Source of the DNA: Lutraria lutraria
Taxonomy: Eukaryota; Mollusca; Bivalvia; Venerida; Mactridae
Assembly (NCBI GenBank): GCA_964023205.1
Contig: OZ026834.1
Span: forward strand, 47,425,029 to 47,489,028
Reading direction: 5' to 3'
Length of the DNA stretch: 64,000 nucleotides
The notes beneath the pieces were generated by a model, which worked only from the letters and a program-made list of their open reading frames with translations, did not search any database and was not told the origin of the DNA. This document shows, piece after piece, positions 11,547 through 24,293 of the stretch. Within the stretch, counting starts at the first letter, position 1. Each line of letters starts with the position of its first letter. A program made the position numbers and the translations under genes.

Positions 11547-13298
11547 GATAATGTAATAGATATGTTCATCCTGTATACTAACAATATAACTTACCTATTT
11601 GTTATTCTTCCACTGAAACTCTATCTGAGTCTGTGTCCTGTAAGTCTGTCTTGGATCCTAATAGAAGAGAGTCAGTCCTATAGCTATAGAAAATTATGTC
11701 CTGAAAAAGAAAAAAAAACTTGCTATAAGTTTAGCTTTGATGAACATTTTTGATATTTAAATTGTATAATGATCAAGTGGTATTAACAATCAATGAGTAT
11801 ACCGATTTCAAGGGTTGTAATTTCTTTAATTTTTTTTAATAAAGTTGGCATCTTTAAGTAAAGGCCAATGACATTTTTGAAAAACCTTTATGTAACAGAT
11901 TTTAAACATTCTGTGTCAAAGCAGCATGTGGAGATATTCGTCAACCATGTGACAAAGCAATAGTTTATATTGTCATTAAATGAATATCTTGGTAGTGTTT
12001 TTGATAATTGGATCAATTTAAACATTCTTATTTGATATTTATATCAAGTTTCCCAGAATAACCATAATACTATTTAAGTTAATTTGACAAGTTCAGATCA
12101 AGCATTGAGATTTGTAAGCATTTGAAAAATGTGTGAATTATTGTAAATAATTTAATTTAGATTGTTTTTAACACTGACATCAAAAATATGTAAGTTCATA
12201 CAAATGGTTTTCTACAGAGAAAAGAAGCAGTTACTTTGTATTGCGATGTGCATAATTTAGCAGCTTGTGAGAAAAATTTGAGAAATTGCTTGAAAAGGTT
12301 TAAAAAACATTAGAGAACTTCACTATAATTGATGAGTCAAATGTGATCCTCTTAAAATGACAAATATCATAAATCTGCATATTTTACAAATAAAAAAGTT
12401 TCTTTTTATATTTTGTAGCGTTTCACCTGTAAAAAAAAAGAACTCAAATCTTTATATTGCAATTCTCATGACTTGTCACATGTTGTATCGAACCCTGAGC
12501 AAGTGTCTGTCAATAAAATCACCCGATTTTCTGTATCACATAATATTTTTACACGGGTAATTTTCAGTCAATTTCATTATGCAAACGAGTTAACTTTAAT
12601 CTAATGTAAGCTTCTTCAATCGTCCTTTACAAGCCGATGGCTCATTATATGCTTGTGAATAGATTTAAAACAGATATTAAGTAGAAAATTAAGTTTATTC
12701 AATATAAATTATCATAAGCCAGTGAGTGAGCCAATAATTATTTTCGATAAAGGTTACATTCCATATTTTAGATTTTTACATTTTCTCCAGATGTATTTGA
12801 ATGATTTCATGTGAAAATCAATGTTGACCGACACCACTTTTTCAGTCTGGCTTGAAATCCAGTGGAAAGTAAATAAATAAGTATAGACAGTTAATTGTTT
12901 TATACTCTGAATTAATCCACAATATCCTGATATCTGTCCTGAGATATTTGTTGTGTAGTAGAGTGTTATTTTATTAACCTGTCAAAGTCGAATAATTAGA
13001 CTTAGGTTTTGTAATTATTTTTAGTTATGTACCATAGTCGATAATTTATTTACCGTTAGGAAATGTTCCATTCCACATGTTTATATAATATCATGTAGTG
13101 CATCATTAAATACATGTTTGTACATTTCAACAACCGGTATGATGAAAATGATCATGAATATAACTTACGGAAGTAATCGAATCTCAGCAAAGCTAAAAAT
13201 AAGTGGAAGCATTGACCGTGAAATTTTGCAGCTTTGACAGTTTAATAAAATTGCACAATACCCTATCTACATCTTATTTACTGTTCTATTCATTTCAG

Positions 13299-13376
13299 TT
13301 CCATCGAATAATCTAATGTCATACAGTGTAAAAGAATTGTTTGTTTCTGGAAACATGCTAATTAGACAAAGTAAAG
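13299..13376 (+). CDS. Candidate internal exon B of an unrecognised split gene
   Basis: This 78-base exon follows a strong acceptor ('ttactgttctattcatttcag') and ends at a consensus donor (AAAG|gtaagt). Only the frame with two leading bases is open. It encodes PSNNLMSYSVKELFVSGNML followed by IRQSK, with one trailing base. The same boundary phase occurs at both ends and matches exon A before it and exon C after it. The sequence is lysine/serine-rich and has no signal or membrane segment. I recognise no domain. A SINE begins only about 10 bases past the donor. Of the five exons this one has the best splice signals. Confidence 0.55.
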
Positions 13377-13384
13377 GTAAGTAG

Positions 13385-13545
13385 GTAGGTATATTTTTGG
13401 ATATCTCAGTTATATAATTATGTTGGCTATTTCACCTAACCACCTGACTGCTTCTAACCAATTCTAACTTTTCCTTACGACATGGTAACTCTGGGCTCGA
13501 ACCCAGATTGCCAGGTCTCAAGTCCAGCACACAACCCACCCATTG
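13385..13545 (-). repeat. tRNA-derived SINE directly after the exon B donor
   Basis: On the minus strand, a B-box 'tgggttcgagcccag' (complement of about 13488-13505) is followed by a tail with 'caggtggttaggtgaaatag' and 'aactgagatatcc'. This resembles the tail of the + strand copy at 45636-45880 ('tggttaggtgaattagccgc'). It lies within about 10 bases of a 5' splice site. Confidence 0.7.
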
Positions 13546-15174
13546 CCATGGCCTTCACAGCAAGTATTTAAATATCATCACAAAATAAGAGACCACTATA
13601 GTACTGTGAGTTTATTAACTAAATGTCTCAATAGTTTTCTTTGTGATATAAATCTAGCCTGTCTCATATAGTTTAATATTAGTTTAATTTGTCAAGTAAA
13701 ACGTCACACTGTATTGTATTTTGAATAGCAAACATTATGTTTTATTTGCAGTAAAATGGCTGATTCATGAAAATCAATACAACACCACTGGATTGTAAGA
13801 AATTTATGTTAGTAGAATGTAATACTATGTCATGATTCCAAGGTTTTCTTTCATTAGCTTTGTAAATTTATTGGATAATAATATTGATTTATCGCCTTAA
13901 CGTCAATACAAGTTTCACATAGAGGAATTCAATAATTTGTTTATGAATCATTGGTTCTTTTGTTTTCATTTCTTTTATTGTATGTTTTTTGGTATGTTCG
14001 TTATTTTGTTTAATCAGAAGTTCATCACATAGTTTTCTTCACCCAATTTATATTCAATACTTGCCTTGGAGGACTGAATTTGTCCTTGTTGCACTAATAT
14101 TCATTTATATGTTTATGTGTCAGTGCATTTAGTGCCATTTTAAAAATAAATGTATTTCTGTTATATATGGCAGCTTGCTAACATGTAGCATATAGAACAT
14201 GCTGAAGGTAATGTACATGTGCACCCTGGTATATATGTGATGGACAGCTTATGATGTCATGTATAGTTTAGAGCACATATTTGGATGCTCTTCATGAATA
14301 AGGAAGCTAAAAGGTGCAGTAGCAACTGTAGCTGTGTAAATTGCAATAAAGAACACATAAATATGCATTCTAACCGTCTTTGTGTTCCACATGCACAGAT
14401 TGTACTATTTCGTTCTTCAAAACTATGAAGTTAGAAAGCCAGTTTTATATAATATTAAGATAAGAAAGGCAAAAATTTAAAATCCTTGCCTTTGATTGGA
14501 TAAGAAAGTGGGGCGACCTCTAATGTTAGTCAGATGGTGATGTTCGTGTTATTCAAAGAAAATGTTGAAAATCCATCTTATAATATGTGCATGTTTTTGC
14601 AGGGTGGTGGTTTGATAAAGAGATCTTATTTGCTGTGGTTTAATACCATCAGTAACTGAAGCAGTATCTCTGACCATAAGTTGTCATCTTTCTCACAAAC
14701 AGGTGCTTTATAATTACTACTGTCTACACTTGTTGTAACTGCAGTAAAATGTAACTTTCTTCCTATGAAAATTATCTTATTGTTCTGTTGTTGTAATACC
14801 ATGTGAGGAGACAATGTTGCTGTTTCTCATTGTTGAGTTACTTTAAATTCATTTAATTGCTTATTATGTTTTGTAATTTAAAGTCTATGAAAAGTAGAAG
14901 TTATCTTATCTCCTCCTGTAATTACCGTGATTAGTCATTGTTTATGTTCTAAGATCAGATTACACTCTCCTCACTGAGCTGCTAGTAATTAATGCGGAGT
15001 ATCAGGTTCAATAATCACTTGGGAATATGTTGGACTGATAATTCAATTCATCTTTGATTTCATACAAGTCTATGGCTATATTCCCCTGTTTATTTATCGG
15101 ACATCTTTTAAGTGTATTTCTTTAGCAAAATAGTTTTATATTGAAATACAAAAAAAATAAGGTAACAAATTGTC

Positions 15175-15742
15175 CCAATCGTTCAGTGCACTATACTTTT
15201 ATTCCAGTCAATTACTTCACTGTACTTTTTCATCTCAATCAATTAGTGTACCATACTTTTTCATTTCATTCAGTAAGTGTACCATTATATCATTCCAACC
15301 AATAAGTATACCATACTTTCATTACATTCAATTAGTGCACCATTCCTTCATTCCATCAATCAGTGTACCATACTTTCATTTCATTCAATAAGTGTACCAT
15401 ACTTTTATTCCAACCAATTGGTGAACCATAATTTCATTCCATTCAATAAGTGTACCATATTTTTATTCCAACCAATTAGTGTACCATAGTTTTATTCCAA
15501 CCAATTAGTGTACCATACTTTCATTCCAATCAATTAGTGTACCTTACTTTCATTCCATCAATTTGTGTACCATCTTTCATTCCAATCAATAAGTGCACCA
15601 TTCATTCATTCCATCAATTAGTGCACCATTCCTTCATTCCATCAATTAGTGTACCATGCTTTCATTTAAATCAATAAGTGTACCATACGTTCATTCCATT
15701 TGATAAGCTTACCATACTTTCATTCCAATCAATTAGTAAACT
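15175..15742 (+). repeat. About 30-bp tandem array
   Basis: Units follow 'caattagtgtaccatacttt' plus 'cattccaat', about 19 copies, with many substitutions and one- or two-base length changes. It is an older array than the one at 28.3 kb. Open frames across it have no coding character. Confidence 0.9.
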
Positions 15743-16462
15743 GCACAGTCATGCATCTCAATTAATTACTGTTAATACATCATATTTTACACTTGTCATT
15801 GTTTATGAAAATCAAGGACTAATTGTTTTATAAGTACAATGTACAATGTGATCATCATAATTGTGTCAATTTATCTTGTTTTAAACCACAAACAGAAAGT
15901 TAACAATATCTTTAAATGTCCTTAAATATTTATTAATGGCATAGTGAGTTCTGTATTAACCCCATGACAACATGTTGGTATATTAGACTCCATACATGAA
16001 TCATTTGTAGGTACCTACCTAATATGGCACTCCTAAGAAATCACTGGCAACTAAAATATCTGATTTTGTTATTATCGGAAATTTAAAAAAAATGACGTAC
16101 TCCCTGCAAAGAATTTGATTTTCATTAAGTTGAAATAGATTATTCTCCACTGGATATTGTCTTTTGTGTCTTATTTCTTCCTTTTATGTTCAAATAATCC
16201 TCAATGAAACAAATGAATCTAGATTAGTGTGAATAAAACACATGAGTGAATGATTTAACCTTTTATCTGACCTATTAATATGTCTGCTAGTGGCTCACAC
16301 TGTTTCTACATGAGGTTGCTAAACAATATGTTCAGACTAATGTTATGTGCTGAGATTATATAATGATATGAATGAATCCACTTTGTGACAACGAGTACAA
16401 AATGTTAAGCATCTTGTCTTGTTTGCTGTCATACTGTGAAATCAATTGTTTTAAACTTGTTA

Positions 16463-16651
16463 TACTCCCTTTGGTTGGAAGGTCTGTCCGTAACTAAACC
16501 TTGTCCGGGCAATGACTAGAGGATGATTAGACCTAAGGTCCTCAGATTTGGTTGGGTGGTTGGTCATCACATGTAGATGACCCCTATCGAGGTCAGCACA
16601 TCAAAGGTCAAGGTCACATGGGGTATTCGTGTTTCACAAACACTTGTTTAA
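16463..16651 (+). repeat. Dispersed 'accttgtccgggc' repeat with hairpin tail
   Basis: It contains 'ggtctgtccgtaactaaacc', 'ttgtccgggcaatgac', 'ggtcatcacatgtagatgac' and 'ggtcaaggtcacatgggg'. It ends in the hairpin word 'gtgtttcacaaacac' followed by TT. Copies at 44748-44993 and 52218-52401 share the same order of words. The ending suggests a Helitron-like origin. Confidence 0.75.
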
Positions 16652-16967
16652 TGGTGTTTTATGGCACATCAATAACTAATGGTCATGTAGTGTACATTTA
16701 ATTGTTCCAAAATTAATTGTTAGATTAATAGGTTAATATTTTATCCATATTAGTTATAACTTAGCATATTTATTTAAAGGATTTTAGGATTAAATGTTCA
16801 GTCACTATTCAGTCATTTGTTTAAATTCTTTACAAAACTAATCACTTACTTTTTTGTGTCGTTTTTTCAATTGATTCTGAATTATTTTCACAAATTTGGG
16901 ATGGAAGGGTTCATGGTCCTGGTTGTTGCATTTAGTAAGCACATACAATGGTATCGTTTGTTAACCA

Positions 16968-16981
16968 GTTACCATGGCAAC
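16968..16981 (+). promoter_or_regulatory. X-box-like palindrome GTTACCATGGCAAC
   Basis: It matches the full 14-base RFX-type X box (GTTRCC-AT-GGYAAC). It lies in the putative intron B-C inside a less AT-rich patch. Whether it is bound is unknown; a 14-base match can arise by chance in 64 kb, though rarely. Confidence 0.4.
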
Positions 16982-19197
16982 CATTTAGATAATTTTTCTT
17001 TTTCACAAAACATACTTTAAATTGCCCTTACTGCTTAAATGGATAAACTATTTAAATGTGATCTATTACTTAATAGATATCTATTCATGTTTGAGTTGAC
17101 ATATCTTACACTGAGTCAGACGAGACAGCGGAGTCGGCTACTAGGGTTTGTGACGAGATGCGTACCATGTTGTGCTGCACTTAATATCACTCTGAGTTAC
17201 AAAATCTCTGTGATGAAATTATGTAACAATTTGTCTTTTTGAAATATGACTTTATTTTGAACCGACATGAAGTATCGGGTGACCGAGGAGTTCTCTTTTA
17301 GCTGTCGATTAGATTTAATTCTCTTTGTATTCAATGTAACTCTTCACTTGATCCTGAACAATTTTTGCGAAGATTTTAAAATGTTTGAAATAATATCAGA
17401 AAATTTTGTATAATGTGTCAACATATCAGCTTTCTTTTACAACTTGTCTGGGAAACTTGTCCATCTATACATTATATAAGACTGTTTGTATCATTTAATT
17501 ATTAAATAAGAGCTGTAACTTCGTTATTTCTTATTTTGATGTCGAGTTACGTTCAGCGTACTTTTCCCACTGTCTATATAATACCTGTTTAAGTTTAATC
17601 ATGCATGCTGTAATTGCACATTTTATATGTAATTATTTAAGTCAGCAATCGTAGATTCATTTAACTGTAAATTTATCTATTTACTGAAAATTACTTAAGT
17701 GTCGCCCATCTCCAATCAATTCCCCCTTCTATTTTACGCAAAAACATGCAACATCATGACTTGCATGAATGATTTATTAATCCATCAAATAATATGCAAT
17801 GTTTCCAATTATCATTTTAATAATAAGTTGACAAAATTATTATTAATGGAATAAGATCAGTTTTGTGTAACATACACTGATTTGTTTATTTAATTTGGAA
17901 AAATTTAGTATTTTTCAAATGTGAAATTATTTATTTGTCAGCAATACAAACCTTTTTTGTACCATCTAAAGTATGAAGTACAATAGACTGTATCATGTTC
18001 AATATTGCATGCTTAATAAGGATACATTTTGTACTTAAATGTTATTGATTCACACAGTTCGGATTGTACAATAAAATGATGTAATAAAATAAATGTATTA
18101 TAGACTTGACTTTAATTTGAAGTAGAAAGCCTATTTTCAGTGTAGTAATACAGCTCCTATGTGTGAAAGTTGCTGTAACGTCTTATTTTGCCATCTATTA
18201 ATCATTCAAAGAATTGATCTCACGTTTTCACATTGACATAACAGATTCTAGGCTCTAGAACTACTGTCGTTTAGATAATTGACAGCTGTATGAATTTATA
18301 TAGATTTAATCCTACCCCATGTTACTGTTTTACAATGTTTTATATAAAATAAAACTATTGATTTCTTGTCTTAAATTGTTTCAGTAAGCTGTCAATTTAA
18401 AGTACCATCGGAATTCAAAATATTTGGATTTCTTCAATATTTATGGTGTGGGGCACTGGTTGTCTATAATTGATTTAAATGGGCAAATTTACATTTCAGG
18501 TACTGATTATGATGCCTTATACTCATGTTTGGGAGTGTCTGTCGTCTTAAAATTAGCCATGACTCAATTTTGTTACAAAATTTTCTATAAATGGAAACTT
18601 ATCTAAAGATCAATTTTCTCTGATTTGACAAATAACCAAATTGGAATTTTTACAACTGTCAATTTGTAGGATACAATTAATGTTAATGAACTTTTCATAG
18701 ACTTTTAAACTTGAAGTACACATTGTATATACAAATGTTGCGTCCTTCTACTTTTTTGATACATGTTTTTGTTGAAATAGTTACAACCAGCCCCTGTGGT
18801 GATTTTCAATTTATGCGTGTATAATTTTATGCGTATGTCATTGAATTTCAGTCTCAACTCTGAACTGATTTTGATTTTTTAACTGTCTGAGAGAATAAAA
18901 TAACTAACATGATGATATACTGTAAAACTTCATTATCTCATCGGACCAGATTAAATCTTTGAGATAAACATTTTTTTCTATTGAATGAAACATTAATTTG
19001 TGATAATCATGGACCTTTGAATAAAAGATGCTGGTGTAACAGGCCATTCTTTCCCCCCTGGCCACTTTTTCCCCGGGAAAAATTGGCCTAGGCCTTTTTT
19101 TCCCCCGGGGAAAAAGTGGCCTAGGCCATTTCTTCCCCTCTAGGCCACTTTTTCCCCCCTGATTTTGTCATTTGTATATCTACATCTTTCGCTTAAT

Positions 19198-19690
19198 GTC
19201 TGAGTTTATACTTCAGTCTTGAATTTATATTCATTTCTGTTCGTTCAGATTTCTGAGTTTATTCTTAAGTCAAGAATTTATTTTCATTTCTATATGTTCA
19301 AATTTCTGAGTTTATATTTACTTCTGTATGTTCAAATTTCTGAGTTTATATTTACTTCTGTATGTTCAAATTTCTGAGTTTATATTTACTTCTGTATGTT
19401 CAAATTTCAGAGTTTATATTTACTTCCGTATGTTCATTTTTCTGGGTATGTATTTACTTCTGTATGCTCATTTTTCTGAGTTAATACTTTCTAAGTTGAT
19501 ACTTACATCTTTATGTTAATATTTCTGAGTTTATGTTTACTTCTATATTCCATATTTCTGAGTTGATATTTACTTCTATATTCCATATTTCTGAGTTGAT
19601 ATTTACTTCTTAATGTTCATATTTTTGGGTTTATACTTATGTCTTAATGCTCATATTTCTGAGTTTATACTTATATGTCTTCATGTTTAT
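19198..19690 (+). repeat. About 34-bp array inside the foldback element
   Basis: Units read 'ttctgagtttatatttactt' plus 'ctgtatgttcaaa'. The best copies are 34 bases apart ('tgagtt' at 19341 and 19375). Later units diverge and become about 33-41 bases. Confidence 0.85.
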
Positions 19691-19789
19691 ATTTCTTAGT
19701 TGCCAAGAGTGGAAAAAGTGACCAAAAATGTAACCAATTAATATAATGGTTAGCTTTATTTAGGGGAAAAAGTGGCCAAGAGGGTAAAA

Positions 19790-20630
19790 ACTAGCCAATA
19801 ATGTATAGTATTTCTGAAGACAAGGGGAAAAGTGGCCAAGAGAGAAAAAAAAACTAGCCAAAAATGTATAGTATTTCTGAAGACAAGGGGGAAAGTGGCC
19901 AAGAGGGTAAAAATTAGCCAATAATGTCTAGTATTTCTGAAGACAGAGGGAAAAATAGCCAAGAATCCTAACGCAATACTGTTATTATATGGGGGAAAAA
20001 GTGGCCTAAATGGGGAAGAAATGGCCTAGAATTATAATGTAATACTGTTACTATAATGGGGGAAAAAGTGGCCTAGGGGGAAGAAATGGCATAGAATCAT
20101 AATGCAATACTGTTATTATTAGGGGGGAAAGGTGCCCAGGGGGGGGGGGGGGAAGAAATGACCTAGAATCATAATGCAATACAGTTATCATTAGGATGGA
20201 AAAGTGGCCTAGATGGGGAAGAAATGGCCTAGAATCATAATGCAATACTGTTATCATTAGGGGGGAAAAAGTGGCCAAGGTGGGGAAAAAATGGCCTAGA
20301 ATCATAATGCAATACTGTTACTATTAGGGGGGGAAAAGTTGCCCAGGTGGGGGGAAGAAATGGCCTAGAATTATAATGCAATACTGTTATTATTAGGGGG
20401 GAAAAGTGGCCTAGATGGTGAAGAAATGGAGTAGAATCATAATGCAATACTGTTATTATAATGGGGGAAAAAGTGGCCAAGGGGGAAGAAATGGCCTAGA
20501 ATCATAATGCAATACTGTTATCATTAGGGGGGAAAAAGTGGCCAAGGTGGGGAAAAAATGGCCTAGAATCATAATGCAATACTGTTACTATTAGGGGGGA
20601 AAAGTTGCCCAGGGGGGGGAAGAAATGGCC
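19790..20630 (+). repeat. 60-70-bp array of purine-rich units
   Basis: Early units (19790-19960) carry 'tagtatttctgaagacaagg'. Later ones carry 'aatgcaatactgttattatt' followed by 'ggggaaaaagtggcc' and 'gaagaaatggcctagaat'. The later word starts near 19971, 20036, 20101, 20176, 20240, 20305, 20377, 20443, 20507 and 20575. One unit contains a run of G longer than ten (near 20139). Confidence 0.9.
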
Positions 20631-21714
20631 TAGGCCAATCTTTCCCCGGGGGAAAAATGGGCCTAGGCCAATCTTTCCCCGGGGAAAAACTGGCCGGGGG
20701 AAAAAATAGACTGCTACACCGGAACTTCAAGATTTCATTGAGATAAGCCTAGTGCTAGTGATATGGACGCTCGTAATAACAAAGTTTTACTCTACCTGAT
20801 TTAATAGTCATGTCTAAGTTGGGTCTTGGATTCAATGGCTCTGGAGCCAAGCTGTATATGAAAAAAAACATTGATTCTGTTCCTGTAATTTTTAGTTATA
20901 AATATTTTTTTTGTGTCTGTCGTTCATTTGTCAGCCATCAATAATTGGTCTATTAACCATCTTAAGGTCACTCTAAGGGGCCGTACATGTATTTCTACGT
21001 GATTTTCATAGAAATATGTCAAATTGCATTTCTTTGGAAACTAGGATACGTTTGTTACTGGGTCATCTTGGGTCAAATCAGAAAAAAACAAATAAACTCA
21101 TTTGGAAACTAGTTTTTGTCAATATTTATGAAATTTATGAAAATTCTTTATTTCGTAACAGTCTCTATGGAAACCAAGTAATTTTTGCATAAAAATATTT
21201 GCCCAAATTCCTGCTTATTTTTGTTTTCTTGAAAGGATCATTTCTGGAATATTTTATTTTAATGGAATTTTGAACCATTTTTACATATCAACCTTTTGAA
21301 GAACTTAAATGAATGATATGGCCTCATTAATCTATGTCCCATTACCTACCTTAATTACATGTTGGTGTATTGTTAAAATGTTATTGCTTCAACTTATTGA
21401 AAGTGAAAATATCTGTGACGTGAAAACTTAATTGTGCCAATAAGGACTGAGTACCACCTTGATATAGTTTGACTATGATTACCATATCTAAATATGATGT
21501 ATTATCTTCTCAATAAAATGATGTACCATTGGTGTTTTTGACATTGTATAAAAAATTGAGATGAAACATTATAAAGACTATGCTCTATGACAAATGAGTA
21601 TTTAATGTTTTGTTATAAACATCTTTTACTTTTATTGATGTTTTTTTGTATCTAAAATGTTTGATGTTTCCCTTTCATCTTTGTATAGAGCTTATTTTTA
21701 CAAATCCAGCCAAG

Positions 21715-22010
21715 AATATCACACTATGCCAGTTACACCTTTATTTAAGGACACCAGATTTTGATAATCACTCTATGCCAGCCCTTTATTCAAGGACACC
21801 AGATTTTGATATCTTACTTATATGCTAGTCCTTTACTTAAGGACACCAGATTTTGATATCACACTATGCCAGCCCTTTATTTAAGGATTTTGATATCTCA
21901 TTATGCCAGCCCTTTATGTAAGGATTTTGATATCACACTATACCAGCCCTTTATTTAAGGATAATGATATCACACTATGCCAGTCCTTTATTTAGCGACA
22001 CAATATTTTG
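21715..22010 (+). repeat. Tandem array, 'tatgccagccctttatttaa' units
   Basis: Seven or eight degenerate units of about 35-55 bases combine 'atcacactatgccagccctt' with 'ggacaccagattttgat'. Some units lack the 'acaccaga' part. The array is noncoding. Confidence 0.8.
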
Positions 22011-22645
22011 AAATCACATTGCCTTATGGACTCTAACACAGTAATTTCCTGGATCGACCAATAAGTAATAGCAAACTTTAATCTATCATCTCAGCCCCTA
22101 AAGTAACATGTTTCTTTTGATATTCACACAACTATCAACAATTTTGCAGCAGGTCAATAATCGCTAACATGTATTTTGCTTTTTGAAACATGAATCCAGA
22201 TTCAAAGAGTTCTTGTTAAACCACTGGATTCCATCCAATTATCAAGATTCCAAAGAAATTTGTTCTTCTTTTATAGGAGTTTATAGCTGTTGGATTAATG
22301 GTGTAAATATATGATTGTAGGGAATAGCAAGGTGGAATATGATCTAGAAATCATTTAGATATCAGAGATTGGTAGAAAATGCGCCATTAATGAACTTTGA
22401 TGTTTCAGGAGTAATAAATATGCTCTGAATATCTGCTAAACCCTAGAATTACAAACCTTTATGACAAGATTTTAAACCAGCAATGCTGTATGGGATCAAA
22501 GAAAACTACAGTCTGGAATTTTTGTTTTTACCCAAAATATCATGTTCTATAATTGCTATTAAATAGATGGTCATTAAATGTTCACATCATGAAAGAAAGC
22601 ATTGACTGTTTCCTACTCATTAATTTGATGTATTATACATACATA

Positions 22646-22825
22646 TACAGTACAACCTCTCCAGAGTGGCCCTCTCTTGAGCAACAACCTCTCTTCAACA
22701 ATATCATGATTTTTTCCCACTGCACAATTTAATATTTAATTTAACCTCTCTAGAGCAACAAGCTCTCAACAACACAATAATTCTGCTACTTACAACGGGT
22801 GTTACTTTGGAGAGGTTGCACTGTA
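22646..22825 (+). mobile_element. 180-bp foldback family, copy 4
   Basis: TA-CAGTACAACCTCTCCAGAG at the left and 'gagaggttgcactg'-TA at the right. One of the clearest copies, with flanking TA on both sides. Confidence 0.9.
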
Positions 22826-23462
22826 TATTAATTTTGAACTATAAGTTTTAATTCAACACATGCAAACTCATTACTATAATATGCATCTAATACAATGGCC
22901 TTCAGGATCAGAATTTGACAGTTTCTGATCGGATTTTTTTCATTATTGCTTGGATGAAATATTATTACTTGCATGCATTAACTTAAATTTAACCATCATG
23001 TGCATATAAATTATGGCTTGCCTGTTTTAGTAATCCACCTGACCTTCTACTGGCCCAGGTAATGTAACAGTTCTGTATAATTATCTACATAAAGGTGATT
23101 CTGTATTCAAATGTATGAAAATCAAGGCTGGTGGTATTTCTACTAAAATTGGTTTAATAGAAATTAAAAAAAAAAGTTCCTGCCCCTGAATTGACATTAT
23201 TGACTTTAAAGTACACTACATAACTGGGTCAATGTTTACCTTATGAAGTGGACCTAAATTTCAAAAGTATGCAATTATACTTAACCAGTCAAATAGGCAA
23301 CCTTTAATGGTGATCAGTGCTTTGATTCTTTATAAACTTTTGATTAAGTATAATTATAATTACTTTGTCCATGATTTCAGATTATTATGTCAAGTGTGGT
23401 AGAGTCATAAGATGTGGTGAACCAACCAGTAAATTATTTTTTTTATTATATCTTTCCAACTC

Positions 23463-23476
23463 ATTACCATGGTAAC
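23463..23476 (+). promoter_or_regulatory. X-box-like palindrome ATTACCATGGTAAC
   Basis: One base short of the full palindromic X box. No nearby gene start is visible, so function is doubtful. Confidence 0.2.
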
Positions 23477-24129
23477 ATGAAAGCTGAATTTCAAAACCTC
23501 ATAAAAAGAAAAAAAAACATTAAAAAGTATTAATTACCGGTATATATTTTTTCTTTTCAGATATTTTTGTGATAATATTTTCATGCCGGTTCATTTTTAT
23601 TTGAATATTATTATGAGAGATTGGATTGATTGAATGAAAGTTCAAAGTTGACTTGAGTTGAATAAAGATCGAGTGTTTAATTATGTACCCACTTAACATC
23701 TCTATAATCACCAAGTTGAGTTGATTTCTGAGTCAGATCTTCACAGAAAAGTACAAAATGGTACAAAATTTTTTTTTTTTTTTACATTTAGGTGTAAGAA
23801 ATTGTCATTCTCTTTGTGAGTACTTACATGAAAGTGGATTATAAATGTTTCACCTTCCTCTGAAGTGTTAATGAGAACTTTTCATGTTACAAGCTTGTTA
23901 TTAATTAATTACTAAATATATCCTCATCATTTTAAGATACTTGAAGTATAGATTTTTCTTAAGGATATTAACTTCCAGTAATTAGAAGTTGTTTGACTTA
24001 AAAGGCTACTTTTACAATTCAGGTGCCCTTTTCTGAAGCTCTATGATATAAATAAGATCTAATTCTGTTAGAGTATAAAATTCTAAGTGACTTTGAATTA
24101 TTTACACGGAAGACCATACTATTTTTGGA

Positions 24130-24293
24130 AACTATTCCATAGCCGTCGCTCACTTGGCCCGCATGAATTTTACTGAGAACCAAAGTATTATGTTTTTCTA
24201 CATCCGCATTAAACTACAAAGTAGTTCCTGTTTCATACTGCAGTGCAAGTTTATGTAAGTTCAGTTTCCATGAGTACTTTCAGTACTTTGATT
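24130..24293 (+). repeat. AGTACT-palindrome dispersed repeat, copy 2
   Basis: It contains 'gtcgctcacttggcccgcat', 'tgtttttctacatccgc' and 'actgcagtgcaag', and ends 'gagtactttcagtactttga'. It is the fullest + strand copy and serves as the reference for the family. Confidence 0.8.

Larger units (their letters stand above)
2048..13298 (+). other. Putative intron A-B, repeat-filled
   Basis: This is 11.2 kb between exon candidates A and B. It holds tandem arrays (2762-3322, 4423-4708, 11364-11486), one expanded foldback element (6213-7072), three copies of the 180-bp foldback family, and a SINE at 8600. The remaining stretches (2048-2761, 3323-4422, 4709-6212, 7681-8599, 9444-11348, 11547-13298) are AT-rich with nothing I can identify as genes. 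A slightly GC-richer patch at about 10680-10770 is unexplained. Confidence 0.4.
19031..20725. mobile_element. 1.7-kb composite foldback element with CCTAGGCC palindromes
   Basis: It starts 'ggtgtaacaggccattcttt' and ends with the near complement 'tagactgctacacc'. Both ends carry alternating pyrimidine blocks (ttcccc), purine blocks (ggggaaaaa) and the palindrome GGCCTAGGCC. The interior is two unrelated tandem arrays (about 19198-19690 and 19790-20630). The second array repeats the terminal phrase 'ggggaaaaagtggcc'. No transposase is visible. Flanking duplications are unclear. Confidence 0.75.

Noticed and set aside
11293..11551. Serine/leucine/threonine/histidine-repeat protein
   Set aside because: Translation of the (TCAC)n microsatellite.
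17039..17242. 67-codon frame near the X-box site
   Set aside because: No start context, no splice pair and no recognisable motif; the slightly higher GC there may be regulatory rather than coding.
20051..20480. Proline/histidine-rich minus-strand frames
   Set aside because: They run through the 60-70-bp purine-rich array, with unit-length shifts between frames.
23031..23058. 28-base microexon between 'cctgttttag' and 'CCCAG|gtaatg'
   Set aside because: Splice signals are fair, but its phases do not fit the exon chain and so short an exon cannot be judged by eye.
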